From: an uncultured Balneolaceae bacterium
GTDB taxonomy: Bacteria; Bacteroidota; Rhodothermia; Balneolales; Balneolaceae
Direction of reading: 5' to 3'
DNA: 32,040 nt
NCBI GenBank assembly: GCA_937125285.1
Contig: CAKZLH010000377.1
Span: 1-32,040 of the forward strand
Numbering within the stretch: position 1 is the stretch's first letter; every line of letters begins with the position of its first letter. This document shows positions 9,650-19,759 of this stretch, one piece after another. Below the pieces are notes generated by a model that saw nothing but the letters and a program-made list of their open reading frames with translations, ran no database searches and was not told where the DNA came from. A program made the position numbers and the translations under genes.

Positions 9650-9755
9650 GTGATTTTTAGAAAAGAGTAAAGCTTTCGAATTAAAATTGTTGATAAGTAA
9701 ATTTTTTTGCCGTAATTTTCACGTCTTTCCAAAAAAGCAATTAAACACAAGAACT

Positions 9756-10199
9756 GTGGATACTTTAAGTTTTAAAACCTACTCAGCTAAAGCCGGTGAC
9801 ATTCAGAAAAAATGGGTCCTGGTAGATGCCGAAGACCAACCGCTAGGACGATTGAGTAGTGTTGTTGCATCTATTTTACGAGGCAAAACCAAGCCTACCT
9901 TCACTCCGCATATGGATACAGGTGACAATGTAATTGTTATCAACGCGGAAAAAGTGAAATTGACTGGCAAAAAAATGACGGATAAAATGTACTTTCGTCA
10001 CACCTTCCATCCTGGTGGTGAGCGATTCACTAGCGCCGAAGATATGCTGGCAAAAGACCCTACTTCATTGGTAACAAAAGCAGTAAAAGGCATGCTACCT
10101 AAAAACAAGTTGGGCAGACAAACCCTTAAAAATTTACGTGTATATGCTGGCCCCGTACATCAGCATACGGCACAGAATCCAGAAATTGTACAGCTTTAA
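9756..10199 (+). CDS. rplM: 50S ribosomal protein L13
   Basis: L13 is an early-assembly protein of the large ribosomal subunit. The family is recognised from [36 protein letters not shown], the HPGG region and [14 protein letters not shown] chose the GTG at 9756, which gives a 147-residue protein starting [14 protein letters not shown], the N-terminus expected in Bacteroidota-type L13. An in-frame start at 9687 would add 23 phenylalanine- and basic-rich residues with no family match. No clear Shine-Dalgarno precedes the GTG, which is common in this group. It is the first gene of the rplM-rpsI pair, separated from rpsI by five bases. Confidence 0.95.
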   Translation: MDTLSFKTYSAKAGDIQKKWVLVDAEDQPLGRLSSVVASILRGKTKPTFTPHMDTGDNVIVINAEKVKLTGKKMTDKMYFRHTFHPGGERFTSAEDMLAKDPTSLVTKAVKGMLPKNKLGRQTLKNLRVYAGPVHQHTAQNPEIVQL

Positions 10200-10204
10200 T
10201 TACT

Positions 10205-10591
10205 ATGGCCCAAGCAAACTACATCGGACGAAGAAAAACCTCTACTGCTCGCTTGTATATCAAGCCAGGCAAGGGAAGCATTGTAATCAACAATACTCCT
10301 ATTGAAGAATATCTACCGGTTAAAGCAATGAGAAATATTGCATTACTTCCTATGCATCTCACCGAAACTCAAGATCAATACGACATCAAAGTAACGGTAC
10401 GCGGTGGTGGAAAAGCTGGACAAGCGGGTGCTATACAACATGCCCTTGCTCGTGCATTGGATGGAGAGCATGAAGGTGTACATACTCCATTAAAAGAACA
10501 TGGTTTACTAACTCGTGACGATCGTATGGTTGAGCGTAAAAAGTACGGACAGCCTAAAGCTCGTAAACGTTTCCAATTCAGTAAACGATAA
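10205..10591 (+). CDS. rpsI: 30S ribosomal protein S9
   Basis: A 128-residue protein with the S9 hallmarks: an early GRRKTSTARLYIKPG, the central TVRGGGKAGQAGAIQHALARAL and the basic tail KKYGQPKARKRFQFSKR, whose terminal Lys-Arg reaches the ribosomal P site and contacts tRNA in characterised ribosomes. The gene follows rplM by five bases, the standard bacterial L13-S9 arrangement, so the two are surely co-transcribed. The start ATG at 10205 yields a normal N-terminus without extension. Confidence 0.97.
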   Translation: MAQANYIGRRKTSTARLYIKPGKGSIVINNTPIEEYLPVKAMRNIALLPMHLTETQDQYDIKVTVRGGGKAGQAGAIQHALARALDGEHEGVHTPLKEHGLLTRDDRMVERKKYGQPKARKRFQFSKR

Positions 10592-10607
10592 GAGTTTATT
10601 CAGCTCT

Positions 10608-10714
10608 CACCTTTCTATTAAGGTGGCAATGAATACCCTGAGCCTCGCTCAAAACAATTAATCACACATGTGTGGTGATCGTAAACCAGGTGTTTGAATT
10701 CAGTGTAATTCGAA
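10608..10714 (+). promoter_or_regulatory. Hairpin-rich spacer between rpsI and rpsB (rpsB leader or attenuator candidate)
   Basis: The 173-base gap holds three stems. CACCTT/AAGGTG is at 10608-10613/10620-10625. ATCAC/GTGAT brackets a CATG-containing loop at 10661-10679. TTTGAATT/AATTCGAA (one G-U pair) is at 10693-10700/10707-10714. None is followed by a T run, so simple termination is unlikely. S2 regulates rpsB-tsf through a leader in other bacteria; that role here is inference. Confidence 0.35.
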
Positions 10715-10764
10715 TAGGTTTTGCGAGCTGACCCACGCAGAGGAACAACCTAACATTTATTACT

Positions 10765-11670
10765 ATGCCTAAAGCAGCCTCCATTCAGGAACTACTTCAA
10801 TCCGGTGCTCATTTCGGTCACCTTACCCGCCGTTGGAATCCCAAGATGAAAGAATTCATCTTTATGCAAAGAAACGGGATTCACATTATCGACCTCAAGA
10901 AAACGCAACACTACCTTCAAGAGGCCCTCGAACAAATTCAAACCCTATCCAGAGCAGGAAAGACTATACTGTTCGTAGGTACCAAAAAGCAATCCACTGA
11001 AATTATTCGCAACGAGGCTGTTCGCGCAGGTATGCCTTATGTAACCCACCGATGGTTAGGCGGTATGCTTACGAATTTCTCTACAGTACGTAAGAGTATT
11101 TCTCGAATGGAAGAAATTGAGCGCATGAAAACCGATGGTACCATGGCCGAGCTTACCAAGAAAGAAGGTTTAATGCTTTCAAGAGAGCAAGAGAAACTAG
11201 AGAATACACTGGGTGGTATTGCTAATATGAACCGTTTACCTGGTGCTATTTTTGTAGTGGATATTCAAAAAGAACATCTTGCCGTTAGCGAAGCGATTAA
11301 ATTGAATATCCCCATCATTGCCATGGTAGATACCAATAGCGATCCTGATGTACCAGATTTTATTGTTCCTTGTAATGACGATTCGGCTCGCACCATTCAA
11401 CTAGTAGCTTCTCAAGTAGCCGATGCTATTATTGAAGGAGCAGCAGAGCGTGAAGCTTACGAAGAAGAAGCCTACATGGAAGAATTGGCTATGGATGCCA
11501 AAGAAGATGCGAACGATGATTTCGAGCCAAAAACGAAACTACGCTCGCGACGTAAGAAAAAAGAAACTACTGATGTAGAAACATTAGAGCCGCAAGATGA
11601 TGCTGAAGCTACTGACGATGCTACCGAAGCAGAAGATTCTGCCGATGAAGCAACAGAAGGCGACGCATAA
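10765..11670 (+). CDS. rpsB: 30S ribosomal protein S2 with long acidic C-terminal extension
   Basis: Residues about 1-228 are a canonical S2: the start [23 protein letters not shown], then [25 protein letters not shown] and the [12 protein letters not shown] motif near 190-201. The protein is 301 residues against about 240 in E. coli. The extra 70 or so residues are highly charged and mostly acidic, interrupted by one basic patch (KLRSRRKKK), and end in an Asp/Glu/Ala/Thr-rich tail. Acidic S2 tails occur in related phyla and are probably disordered. It lies upstream of tsf with a 60-base gap, the near-universal rpsB-tsf pair. Confidence 0.97.
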   Translation: MPKAASIQELLQSGAHFGHLTRRWNPKMKEFIFMQRNGIHIIDLKKTQHYLQEALEQIQTLSRAGKTILFVGTKKQSTEIIRNEAVRAGMPYVTHRWLGGMLTNFSTVRKSISRMEEIERMKTDGTMAELTKKEGLMLSREQEKLENTLGGIANMNRLPGAIFVVDIQKEHLAVSEAIKLNIPIIAMVDTNSDPDVPDFIVPCNDDSARTIQLVASQVADAIIEGAAEREAYEEEAYMEELAMDAKEDANDDFEPKTKLRSRRKKKETTDVETLEPQDDAEATDDATEAEDSADEATEGDA

Positions 11671-11730
11671 GCAAGATATTCTGAAGAACTAATTCATCTA
11701 ATTAATTACTAAAATCCTGGAGACATACCA

Positions 11731-12564
11731 ATGAGCATTTCTGCTGCAGACGTAAAGAAACTCAGAGACATGACCGGTGCAGGCATGATGGACTGCAAAA
11801 AAGCACTTAGTGAAGCCAATGGCGACTTCGATACCGCTGTTGAAATCCTAAGAAAAAAAGGCCAAAAAGTTGCTGATAAAAGAGCCGATAGAGAAGCCAA
11901 AGAAGGTTTAATTCTCACTCGTATCAGCGATGACGCCAAAAAAGCCGTAGCCATCGAAATCAATTGCGAAACAGATTTTGTTGCCCGTAATGAAGATTTC
12001 CAAGCGCAAGCTAATGCCTTTTTAGACGCAGCCTTTGATAACAATACTGCGGATGTAGATGCACTCCTTGCTATTGATGTAGACGGCAGAAGCATTGCCG
12101 ATCACTTACAGGATATGACTGGCAAAATTGGTGAGAAAATTCAAATCAGCAAAACCATTCTAGCGACCACCGATGGATCGCTTGTAAGTTATATTCACCC
12201 AGGTAACCAACTCGGTGTTTTGGTTGAATTTGACGGACCCATTGCTGACGAAGAAATTGGAAAAGATGTAGCCATGCAAGTGGCCGCCATGAAGCCCATT
12301 GCTGTAACCGAAGCCGAAGTTGATGCTTCTGTTGTGGAAAAAGAACTAGAAATTGCCAAAGAGCAGTTAATAAACGAAGGTAAACCAGCAGATATCGCTG
12401 AAAAAGCGGCTCAAGGTAAACTTCGTAGATTTTATGAGGAACGTGTACTTCTGAATCAGAAGTTCGTAAAGGATAACGGTGTAACTGTAAAGAAATACTT
12501 ACAGGATAGTGGTGCCCCTCTTGCGGTTGCATTTCACCGCATCCAATTAGGCGAAGACGCTTAA
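11731..12564 (+). CDS. tsf: Translation elongation factor Ts
   Basis: EF-Ts exchanges GDP for GTP on EF-Tu. The 277-residue protein begins with the UBA-like N-terminal domain (DVKKLRDMTGAGMMDCKKAL) and carries the CETDFVARNEDF motif that contacts EF-Tu, followed by the dimerisation and core domains and a C-terminal module. A TGGAGA element sits about ten bases before the ATG. It is the second gene of the rpsB-tsf operon, ended by a strong intrinsic terminator 20 bases after the stop. Confidence 0.97.
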   Translation: MSISAADVKKLRDMTGAGMMDCKKALSEANGDFDTAVEILRKKGQKVADKRADREAKEGLILTRISDDAKKAVAIEINCETDFVARNEDFQAQANAFLDAAFDNNTADVDALLAIDVDGRSIADHLQDMTGKIGEKIQISKTILATTDGSLVSYIHPGNQLGVLVEFDGPIADEEIGKDVAMQVAAMKPIAVTEAEVDASVVEKELEIAKEQLINEGKPADIAEKAAQGKLRRFYEERVLLNQKFVKDNGVTVKKYLQDSGAPLAVAFHRIQLGEDA

Positions 12565-12583
12565 TCAAAATTTCACTACATTA

Positions 12584-12618
12584 GGCTGACTTGATACTTT
12601 CAAGTCAGCCTTTTTTTT
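12584..12618 (+). terminator. Strong rho-independent terminator after tsf
   Basis: A perfect 11-base stem, GGCTGACTTGA (12584-12594) with TCAAGTCAGCC (12600-12610), has a 5-base loop and eight consecutive T residues (12611-12618). This separates the rpsB-tsf transcript from pyrH, although pyrH begins only 20 bases later and so must rely on a promoter upstream of or within this element, or on readthrough. Confidence 0.95.
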
Positions 12619-12638
12619 ATCCATAAAACATTACCAGC

Positions 12639-13358
12639 GTGGCACATACATACAAACGCATTCTTTTAAAGCTCAGTGGTGAAGCATTACTGGGTGAACA
12701 AGGACATGGAATCGATGGAACCATACTGCATCAGTATGCCAAAGAAATTAAATCGATTCATGACGAGGGCATTGAAATCTGTATTGTGATTGGTGGAGGA
12801 AACATCTTTAGAGGTGTTAAAGGAGCAACCGAAGGAATGGATCGTGTGCAAGGCGATTACATGGGTATGCTAGCAACCATGATTAACGCCATGGCCCTGC
12901 AAGATGCACTCGAGCGAAGCGGAATCATGACTCGATTGATGAGCGCTATTCGAATGGAAGCTATTGCCGAGCCATTTATTCGCCGACGAGCCGTTCGCCA
13001 TTTAGAAAAAGGTCGTGTTATTATTTTTGGGGCGGGTACTGGGAACCCCTATTTTACCACCGATACCGCTGGAGCCCTGCGTGCTATTGAGGTAGAAGCC
13101 GATGTTATTCTTAAGGGCACTCGCGTAGATGGTATTTATGACGACGACCCCGAAAAAAATCCGGATGCGGTTAAATTTGATCGTATTACAGGAGATGAAG
13201 TATTAAAGCGACGCCTATCGGTTATGGATCTCACCGCTTTCACCCTCTGCCGAGAGAATGAAACTCCCATCATTGTCTTTAATATGAACCATGAGGGAGC
13301 CCTTAAAAAAATTGTTTGTGAGGGGAGTTCGGACGGAACCACCGTTGTTTGGGATTAA
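12639..13358 (+). CDS. pyrH: Uridylate kinase (UMP kinase)
   Basis: PyrH phosphorylates UMP to UDP with ATP and belongs to the amino-acid kinase fold. The 239-residue sequence shows [21 protein letters not shown] at the start, [11 protein letters not shown] (about 50-60), [20 protein letters not shown] and [14 protein letters not shown] near the nucleotide site. The GTG at 12639 gives the normal N-terminus, with no better ATG nearby. It begins directly behind the tsf terminator and is followed by frr, a conserved bacterial order (rpsB-tsf-pyrH-frr). Confidence 0.97.
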   Translation: MAHTYKRILLKLSGEALLGEQGHGIDGTILHQYAKEIKSIHDEGIEICIVIGGGNIFRGVKGATEGMDRVQGDYMGMLATMINAMALQDALERSGIMTRLMSAIRMEAIAEPFIRRRAVRHLEKGRVIIFGAGTGNPYFTTDTAGALRAIEVEADVILKGTRVDGIYDDDPEKNPDAVKFDRITGDEVLKRRLSVMDLTAFTLCRENETPIIVFNMNHEGALKKIVCEGSSDGTTVVWD

Positions 13359-13368
13359 ATTTCAAAAC

Positions 13369-13457
13369 GCGCTAAACAACCCTACAAATTATTAAGATTT
13401 GAGGGTCAGTTTTAGTATTTTCGAACTGTTTAACGCTTTAAAAGTGCTGTACACTTT
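13369..13457 (+). promoter_or_regulatory. Nested inverted repeats between pyrH and frr
   Basis: GCGCTAAACA (13369-13378) pairs with TGTTTAACGC (13427-13436) at nine of ten positions, and inside it ACCCT (13379-13383) pairs with AGGGT (13402-13406). CTAAA (13372-13376) could instead pair with TTTAG (13411-13415). A third hairpin, AAAGTG/CACTTT, follows at 13441-13457, 37 bases before the frr start. A structured frr leader is possible; no known family recognised. Confidence 0.35.
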
Positions 13458-13494
13458 AATAGCTTACGGAACATAAATTTAGTAGGAGAAACGC

Positions 13495-14064
13495 ATGATC
13501 GCAGACGAACTGCAAGAATTAGTAGATGAAGCAGAAATGAAAATGGACGATGCGGTCCAATACCTGAAGAAAGAATTTTCACATATACGGGCCGGCAAAG
13601 CGAACCCAGCCTTAATTCAAGGGGTTCAAGTTGAATATTACGGTGCCCAAACTCCTTTGCAGCAACTGGCCAATATTTCAGCGCCAGAAGCTAGACTACT
13701 GATGGTTCAGCCTTATGACAAGACCATCATTTCAGAAATTGAAAAAGCCATCATGGCTTCGGGTCTAGGTTTAAACCCGATGAATGATGGAGACCTTATA
13801 CGTATCCCCCTTCCCATTCTTACCGAAGAACGTAGAAAAGAATTGGTTAAAGTGGCTAAAGATAAATCTGAACAAGCTCGTATTAGCATTCGAAATGCTC
13901 GTAGAGATGCCAATGACGCCATTAAAAAAGCAGTGGAAACTCATTCCCTACCCGAAGATTCTAAATACGAAGCTGAAGGGGAAGTTCAGAAGGTTACCGA
14001 CAATCATACTCAGTCGGTAGAAAATCTACTTCAGCAGAAAGAATCCGAAATTATGACGGTATAA
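13495..14064 (+). CDS. frr: Ribosome recycling factor
   Basis: RRF, with EF-G, splits the post-termination ribosome. The 189-residue length is typical. Signatures are the N-terminal MDDAVQYLKKEFSHIRAGKANPAL, the YYGAQTPLQQLANISAPEARLL segment entering domain II, and the C-terminal helix with IRNARRDANDAIKKA. The start ATG has one of the clearest ribosome-binding sites in the window (TAGGAGA, about eight bases upstream). It lies 136 bases downstream of pyrH and 26 bases before smc. Confidence 0.97.
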   Translation: MIADELQELVDEAEMKMDDAVQYLKKEFSHIRAGKANPALIQGVQVEYYGAQTPLQQLANISAPEARLLMVQPYDKTIISEIEKAIMASGLGLNPMNDGDLIRIPLPILTEERRKELVKVAKDKSEQARISIRNARRDANDAIKKAVETHSLPEDSKYEAEGEVQKVTDNHTQSVENLLQQKESEIMTV

Positions 14065-14090
14065 TGTACCCTCAATAACGGACCGAGTCG

Positions 14091-17000
14091 TTGTATATAT
14101 CCGAACTAGAATTACAGGGATTTAAAAGTTTTGCCCATAAAACCAAAGTGAGCTTTGATAGTGGTATCACTTCTATTGTAGGCCCAAATGGTTGTGGGAA
14201 ATCCAATATTGTGGATGCCCTTCGTTGGGTACTAGGAGAGCAGCGACCTTCCCTCCTTCGTTCATCGGCGATGAGCAATGTAATCTTCAACGGAACGGCC
14301 AAAAAAAAGGCCTTGGGTATGGCCGAAGTCTCCTTAACCTTTGTAAATGACAAAGGAATTCTACCTATAGAATATTCGGAGCTAACCATTACCCGAAGAC
14401 TCTATCGATCCGGGGATTCAGAATATCTAATCAACGGAACTCCCTGTCGCCTTAAAGACATTATGGAACTCTTTATGGATACCGGAATGGGCTCGGATGC
14501 TTATTCGGTGATAGAGTTAAAAATGGTTGAAGAGATTCTGAACGACAAAAATAATGACCGAAGAAAACTTTTTGAAGAGGCTGCGGGCGTAACTCGATAC
14601 AAAGATCAGCGCAAACGGAGTCTAAGAAAACTGGAAGAAACCCGTAAAGATTTACAGCGGGTCGATGATTTGCTGGTCGAACTAAGGAAAAAGACTCGCA
14701 GTCTGGAAATTCAAGCCGAAAAAGCCACCAAAGCTAAAGGGTATCGGGACGAGTTGGAGCAGCTGGATAAAGCATTAACGCATCATGAATATGCGAGAAT
14801 TCAAGCCGAGTTAAATCCACTTTTAGAACGAGTCAGTAGCGCTGAAAAAGAAAAAGAAGAACTGCAGCAGAAACTCACGACCCTTGAACATGAAGATGAG
14901 CAGGCCCGCAAAAGCCTACTCGAAAAGGAACGTCATCAAGCCGAAGCCCAGCGGCGGGTTCAATCTCTTCAAGAAGCCGTACAAGAGGCGAATACTCAAA
15001 TACGAATTGCCGAACAAAAAATAGAAAGTGAGAAGAAAGTTCTAAGTGAATACGATCGCGACATTCAACAGGGAGAAAAAGACCGAACAGAACTGCAGAA
15101 ATTACTTGAACACAGTCGTGAGAAATTAGAGGAATTCGCCACCGAACAGGCTCGCTCAGAAAAAAGCCTAGAAGATTCGAAAGTAATTTATACACAAACT
15201 CAGCAGCAATACAGCAAAGAGCGGCATGAAATCTATGAGCTTGAAGTAAAAATGAGCGCTGCTAATAATGAGCTCTCACAACTTCAGGCCAAGCGTATTA
15301 AAATCGAGTCACGACTCGAAAATACCGAAGGTGATTTGGAGCGTATTCAATCCGAAATATCCAAGCTGAATGAAGAGATAGCTCTGATTAATCAACAGCA
15401 AAAAGACGTTGATGAAGAGCTAGAAAAAGCTCTCGGTCTTCGTGAAAAGCGAGAGAAAGAATTAGAAAATGCTCGAGCTAAAAAAGAGCAGTTTACAGGG
15501 ACACTGAACGAAACCAAGGATCAAATTCGTGGGTTGAAAAGCGAGCTGGCTTCTATTCAATCCGAATCTAGGTTACTACAGGATTTGGCTCAGTCCAATG
15601 AGGCATTTCCGAGCAGTGTTCAATACTTATTAGAAGAGCATCGATTTAGTTTTCAAGGGATCACGACCGTAGGGGATGTTTTTTCAACCGAAGAGCGCTA
15701 TGGTTTAGCCCTAGAATCGGCTTTGGGCCCCATGCTAAACTACTTGGTAGTCGATACTATGGAGCAGGCTATTGAAGCCGCGGCATTGTTAAAAGAGCAT
15801 GAAAAAGGCTTGGCTACGTTTATTCCCCTACAACAACTAGCGGCTAAATACGAGGTGAACGATAAGAGTTTGTTTCATCAGGTATCGGCGAAGGCAAAAT
15901 ACTCGGCATTGAAGCAATTGTTGTTAGGGTCGGTCATTTTATTTGAAAGTTCCGATGAATTACACGCTTCTGAGTTAACCCTTGGACAGACAGGAGTGAG
16001 CTTACAAGGCGATGTAAAACAATCCAATTCATTTTATACTTCGGGCTCTAAAAGCAGTCATGCGGGTATACGAGTTAGTTTAAAAACCAAGATTGAACGC
16101 CTCGAAAAACAAGCCATTACCACCGAAAAAGAGCTTCAAAAACTTGAAGATTACCTGCAACAAATAGCCGCCAAAAGTGATCAAATAGATGTTCAAAGTC
16201 TTGTCAAAGCCTTAAAGGAACAAGAGCAAGTGATTCGAACACTGGAGCAGCAAAAGCATTCGATGAGCTCAAAGGTTCAGGTATATCAAAAAAACATAAG
16301 TAATCAGGTAAACCGCAAAGATTCCCTGCAGTCCAATGAGGGCACAGCTCAGCAAGAGCTTGCTAGCATAGCCCCAAACCAGCAGGAAATTGAACAGCGG
16401 CTACATTCGTTTGGGCATGAACTAGAGCAGAAGAAAAAACTGCTAGAATCACTTGAAGATCAACGTTCAAGTGCCCAAAGCCGGTACAATGATGCTCAGC
16501 TAAAGCATCAGGATATCACCAATAAGATTGAGAATTTTGCACGGGAAGCACAACGTGCCGAAATCAGCATTCAAGGTGTGGAGCAGCGTATTCAACACCG
16601 CAAAGAACGAATGGGTAAGGCCGGGGAAAATATTGAACTCTTTGGTGGTCAAGTAACCAACTGGCAAGACAAATTAGCGCAAAGTACCGAGCAGAAAACC
16701 GAAGCCGATCAGGCATTGGAAAAAGCCAAAGAGCTTGCGGCCATAGAGCGAGGTAAAATCAACGAGGCCGAAAAATCACTGAAAGAATTACGCCGGCAAA
16801 AGGAAGTTAATATGGAATTGGTTCATCACTTACAGATGGCCAAAGAAAAAATGGACCTTCAAAGTGAGAGCCTTCGAGACCATGTTTGGGAAACCTATGG
16901 AATTTTGATGAAACAGCTCGAAGAGATTCCTATGCCGGAGGATCAAAATCCAGAACAGGTTAAATCTCGTATTAGCTGGTTACGACAGAAGCTTAACAGT

Positions 17001-17609
17001 CTTGGAGAAGTAAATGCACTGGCTATAGAAGAGTTTGAAGAAGAGAATAAGCGCCTTCAGTTTTATGAGGAACAAATCGATGACCTGACTAAAGCAGAGG
17101 TGCAGCTACTTCAAACCATTGATGAAATTAATATCACGGCTACTGAGCGATTCAATGAGACCTTTGAAGAGGTTCGAGAAAACTTTCAAAGAGTATTCAA
17201 AACCTTATTCTTTGCCGATGATTTTTGCGATCTCATCATAGAGCAAGACGTTGAAGACCCCCTCGAAGCACGCATTGAAATTAAAGCACAACCCAGAGGT
17301 AAACGACCTTCCGGTATTTCTCAACTCTCGGGGGGTGAAAAGACACTTACGGCGATTGCCCTACTTTTCGCAATTTATCTAGTAAAACCCTCTCCTTTTT
17401 GTGTTCTGGATGAGGTGGATGCCCCACTTGATGATGCCAACATCGAACGTTTTGCGAAAATGATTAAAGAATTTTCAAAAGATACTCAGTTCATTATTAT
17501 CACTCACAATAAGAAAACCATGAGTAAAGCCGAAATGATGTACGGTGTTACCATGCCTGAAACTGGGGTTAGTAGACTCGTCGGAGTACGTATGGAGGAT
17601 GTGGCATAA
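14091..17609 (+). CDS. smc: Chromosome segregation protein SMC
   Basis: A 1172-residue SMC ATPase. Its head carries Walker A GPNGCGKSN (31-39). Two long coiled coils, rich in Glu, Lys and Gln, run from about 165 to 500 and from about 680 to 1010, flanking a hinge domain at about 505-640 (SVQYLLEEHRFSFQGITTVGDVF onward). The C-terminal head has the signature LSGGEKTLTA (from about 1079) and Walker B FCVLDEVDAPLDD (from about 1103). SMC with ScpAB loads at the origin and extrudes DNA loops to separate sister chromosomes. The TTG at 14091 gives the conserved N-terminus MYISELELQGFKSFA; no ATG competes. It is placed behind frr with a 26-base gap. Confidence 0.97.
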   Translation: MYISELELQGFKSFAHKTKVSFDSGITSIVGPNGCGKSNIVDALRWVLGEQRPSLLRSSAMSNVIFNGTAKKKALGMAEVSLTFVNDKGILPIEYSELTITRRLYRSGDSEYLINGTPCRLKDIMELFMDTGMGSDAYSVIELKMVEEILNDKNNDRRKLFEEAAGVTRYKDQRKRSLRKLEETRKDLQRVDDLLVELRKKTRSLEIQAEKATKAKGYRDELEQLDKALTHHEYARIQAELNPLLERVSSAEKEKEELQQKLTTLEHEDEQARKSLLEKERHQAEAQRRVQSLQEAVQEANTQIRIAEQKIESEKKVLSEYDRDIQQGEKDRTELQKLLEHSREKLEEFATEQARSEKSLEDSKVIYTQTQQQYSKERHEIYELEVKMSAANNELSQLQAKRIKIESRLENTEGDLERIQSEISKLNEEIALINQQQKDVDEELEKALGLREKREKELENARAKKEQFTGTLNETKDQIRGLKSELASIQSESRLLQDLAQSNEAFPSSVQYLLEEHRFSFQGITTVGDVFSTEERYGLALESALGPMLNYLVVDTMEQAIEAAALLKEHEKGLATFIPLQQLAAKYEVNDKSLFHQVSAKAKYSALKQLLLGSVILFESSDELHASELTLGQTGVSLQGDVKQSNSFYTSGSKSSHAGIRVSLKTKIERLEKQAITTEKELQKLEDYLQQIAAKSDQIDVQSLVKALKEQEQVIRTLEQQKHSMSSKVQVYQKNISNQVNRKDSLQSNEGTAQQELASIAPNQQEIEQRLHSFGHELEQKKKLLESLEDQRSSAQSRYNDAQLKHQDITNKIENFAREAQRAEISIQGVEQRIQHRKERMGKAGENIELFGGQVTNWQDKLAQSTEQKTEADQALEKAKELAAIERGKINEAEKSLKELRRQKEVNMELVHHLQMAKEKMDLQSESLRDHVWETYGILMKQLEEIPMPEDQNPEQVKSRISWLRQKLNSLGEVNALAIEEFEEENKRLQFYEEQIDDLTKAEVQLLQTIDEINITATERFNETFEEVRENFQRVFKTLFFADDFCDLIIEQDVEDPLEARIEIKAQPRGKRPSGISQLSGGEKTLTAIALLFAIYLVKPSPFCVLDEVDAPLDDANIERFAKMIKEFSKDTQFIIITHNKKTMSKAEMMYGVTMPETGVSRLVGVRMEDVA

Positions 17610-17675
17610 GAGCTACATTCTTAGTTTATTGAAGACCATACCGGTCGATTGAAAGAATGAAAGAATAGTATAGCT

Positions 17676-19754
17676 ATGAGTGATACTCCTTCCCAAACGC
17701 CTAATGCCCTTAGCTTACAGGCTCAATATGATGCTTCAGACTTAGAAGCACGCAATTTTAAAGCTTCCAAAGCAGGTGAATTCCCTTTTCGAAGCGGTCC
17801 CTATTCGAGCATGTACACGGGCCGTCCTTGGACCATTCGGCAATATGCCGGTTTTTCTACCGCTGAAGAATCCAATGCCTTTTATCGCAATGCCCTTACT
17901 AATGGGCAGAAAGGCTTGAGTGTGGCCTTTGATTTGGCTACTCATCGGGGGTATGATTCTGATCATCCACGCGTAGTTGGTGATGTGGGAAAAGCGGGGG
18001 TAGCCATCGATTCCGTTGAGGATATGAAACGCTTATTTGAAGGGATTCCACTGGATAGCATGTCGGTTTCCATGACTATGAATGGAGCTGTAATTCCAAT
18101 TTTAGCCGCCTATATCGTAACAGCGGAAGAGCAGGGTGTTTCGCCAGAAAAACTGAGCGGTACCATTCAAAATGATATTCTGAAAGAATTCATGGTTCGA
18201 AACACGTACATATACCCCCCTCAACCCTCGATGCGAATTGTCTCGGATATCATAGATTATACACGGCAGTATATGCCTCGCTTTAATTCCATTTCGATTT
18301 CTGGCTACCATATGCAAGAAGCCGGAGCTAATGAAGTCCTCGAACTTGCCTTTACCTTAGCCAATGGACTCGAATATGTTCGAATGGCTGTTGACCGCGG
18401 AATGGATGTAGATGACTTTGCGCCGCGGCTTTCATTCTTTTTTGGTATCGGGATGAATATGCTCACCGAAATTGCCAAACTCCGAGCGGCTAGGGAACTC
18501 TGGGCGAAGTTGATGCGCAAGCATTTCAACCCGAAAAATCCTAAATCTACCATGCTAAGGACCCACTGCCAAACATCCGGGTGGTCATTAACCGCTCAAG
18601 ATCCGTTGAATAATGTGGTTCGTACTACGGTGGAAGCTATTGCAGCGGTTCTTGGAGGCACCCAATCTTTGCATACAAATAGCTATGATGAAGCTTTATC
18701 GCTTCCTACCGAGACGGCGGCTCGTATTGCGCGTAATACTCAGCTAATTCTTCAGGAAGAAACGGATATTACTAAAGTAGTAGACCCGTTTGCTGGTTCT
18801 TATGCCATGGAATCCCTCACCTCCGATATCATTGAACAAGCTCAGCATTTACTGGATGAAGTGGAGTCGCTGGGTGGAATGACTAGAGCAATAGAACAGG
18901 GATATCCGCAGAATAAAATTGAGGCAGCCGCAGCATTACGACAAGCTCGCATCGATAAGGGAGTAGAAACCATTGTTGGGGTAAATAAATATATTCCCGA
19001 TTCAGTAGAACCCGTTGATATTAGAGATATCGACCACTCTAGTGTAAGGGAATCTCAGGAAGAAGCACTTGCGAAATTGAAAAAAGAGCGCAATAATGAG
19101 AGGGTTCAGGAAGCTTTGGATCGTATCCGGGCAACCGCCAAAACCGAAGATGGAAATATATTGGAAGCGGCCATTAACGCCTCTAGAGTTAGGGCTACCA
19201 TTGGTGAAATATCAGAAGCTTTAGTGGATATATGGGGACGTCATACCGCAAGCCATCGAAGTATAAAAGGAGTGTATAGCAGCGTGTATGTAGCAGATGA
19301 AACATTTGAAGCCTTTCAAGAAAAAGTACGCTCAATGGCCCATCGATTGGGAAGGCAACCTCGCATGCTTATTGTGAAAATGGGACAGGATGGACATGAT
19401 CGAGGGGCAAAAGTTATTGCCACCGCATTTGCCGATTTGGGCTTTGATGTGGATATGGGCAGTTTGTTCTCTACACCTGATGAAGTGGTTAAACAAGCCA
19501 TTGAAAATGATGTGCATATCATAGGAGTCTCTAGCCTGGCTGGGGGTCATAAAGCCTTGGTGCCCGAACTCATTGAAGGTCTAAAAGCAGAGGGGGTAGA
19601 TGATATGATTATTGTGGCTGGAGGGGTGATCCCAGAGCAAGATTATACCGAACTTAAAGCCGCTGGTGTAACGGCTATATTTGGACCGGGCACCCCTGTT
19701 TTAAGTGCAGCTGAGGAAATTTTAACTGCCCTACATAATCGATACCCAGGTTGA
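17676..19754 (+). CDS. Methylmalonyl-CoA mutase, large subunit type with B12 domain
   Basis: An adenosylcobalamin enzyme that interconverts methylmalonyl-CoA and succinyl-CoA. The 692 residues hold an N-terminal substrate barrel and a C-terminal B12 domain with the cobalt-binding DGHDRG (H574) and later GGVIPEQDY. Residues that separate methylmalonyl- from isobutyryl-CoA mutase are of the methylmalonyl type: Y57 in TIRQYAGF, R187 in PPQPSMRI, and Y211-H212 in [10 protein letters not shown]. No small (non-catalytic) subunit gene is adjacent, so the enzyme is either homodimeric or its partner lies elsewhere. meaB follows immediately, as expected. The role is assimilation or breakdown of propionyl-CoA from odd-chain fatty acids and branched amino acids. 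The usual symbols (mcm, scpA, mutB) differ between lineages, so none is assigned. Confidence 0.95.
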   Translation: MSDTPSQTPNALSLQAQYDASDLEARNFKASKAGEFPFRSGPYSSMYTGRPWTIRQYAGFSTAEESNAFYRNALTNGQKGLSVAFDLATHRGYDSDHPRVVGDVGKAGVAIDSVEDMKRLFEGIPLDSMSVSMTMNGAVIPILAAYIVTAEEQGVSPEKLSGTIQNDILKEFMVRNTYIYPPQPSMRIVSDIIDYTRQYMPRFNSISISGYHMQEAGANEVLELAFTLANGLEYVRMAVDRGMDVDDFAPRLSFFFGIGMNMLTEIAKLRAARELWAKLMRKHFNPKNPKSTMLRTHCQTSGWSLTAQDPLNNVVRTTVEAIAAVLGGTQSLHTNSYDEALSLPTETAARIARNTQLILQEETDITKVVDPFAGSYAMESLTSDIIEQAQHLLDEVESLGGMTRAIEQGYPQNKIEAAAALRQARIDKGVETIVGVNKYIPDSVEPVDIRDIDHSSVRESQEEALAKLKKERNNERVQEALDRIRATAKTEDGNILEAAINASRVRATIGEISEALVDIWGRHTASHRSIKGVYSSVYVADETFEAFQEKVRSMAHRLGRQPRMLIVKMGQDGHDRGAKVIATAFADLGFDVDMGSLFSTPDEVVKQAIENDVHIIGVSSLAGGHKALVPELIEGLKAEGVDDMIIVAGGVIPEQDYTELKAAGVTAIFGPGTPVLSAAEEILTALHNRYPG

Positions 19755-19759
19755 ACGTA

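Noticed and set aside
9687-9755. N-terminal extension of L13 from an upstream start
   Set aside because: The extra 23 residues match nothing in the family, while the GTG at 9756 gives the expected MDTLSFKT start.
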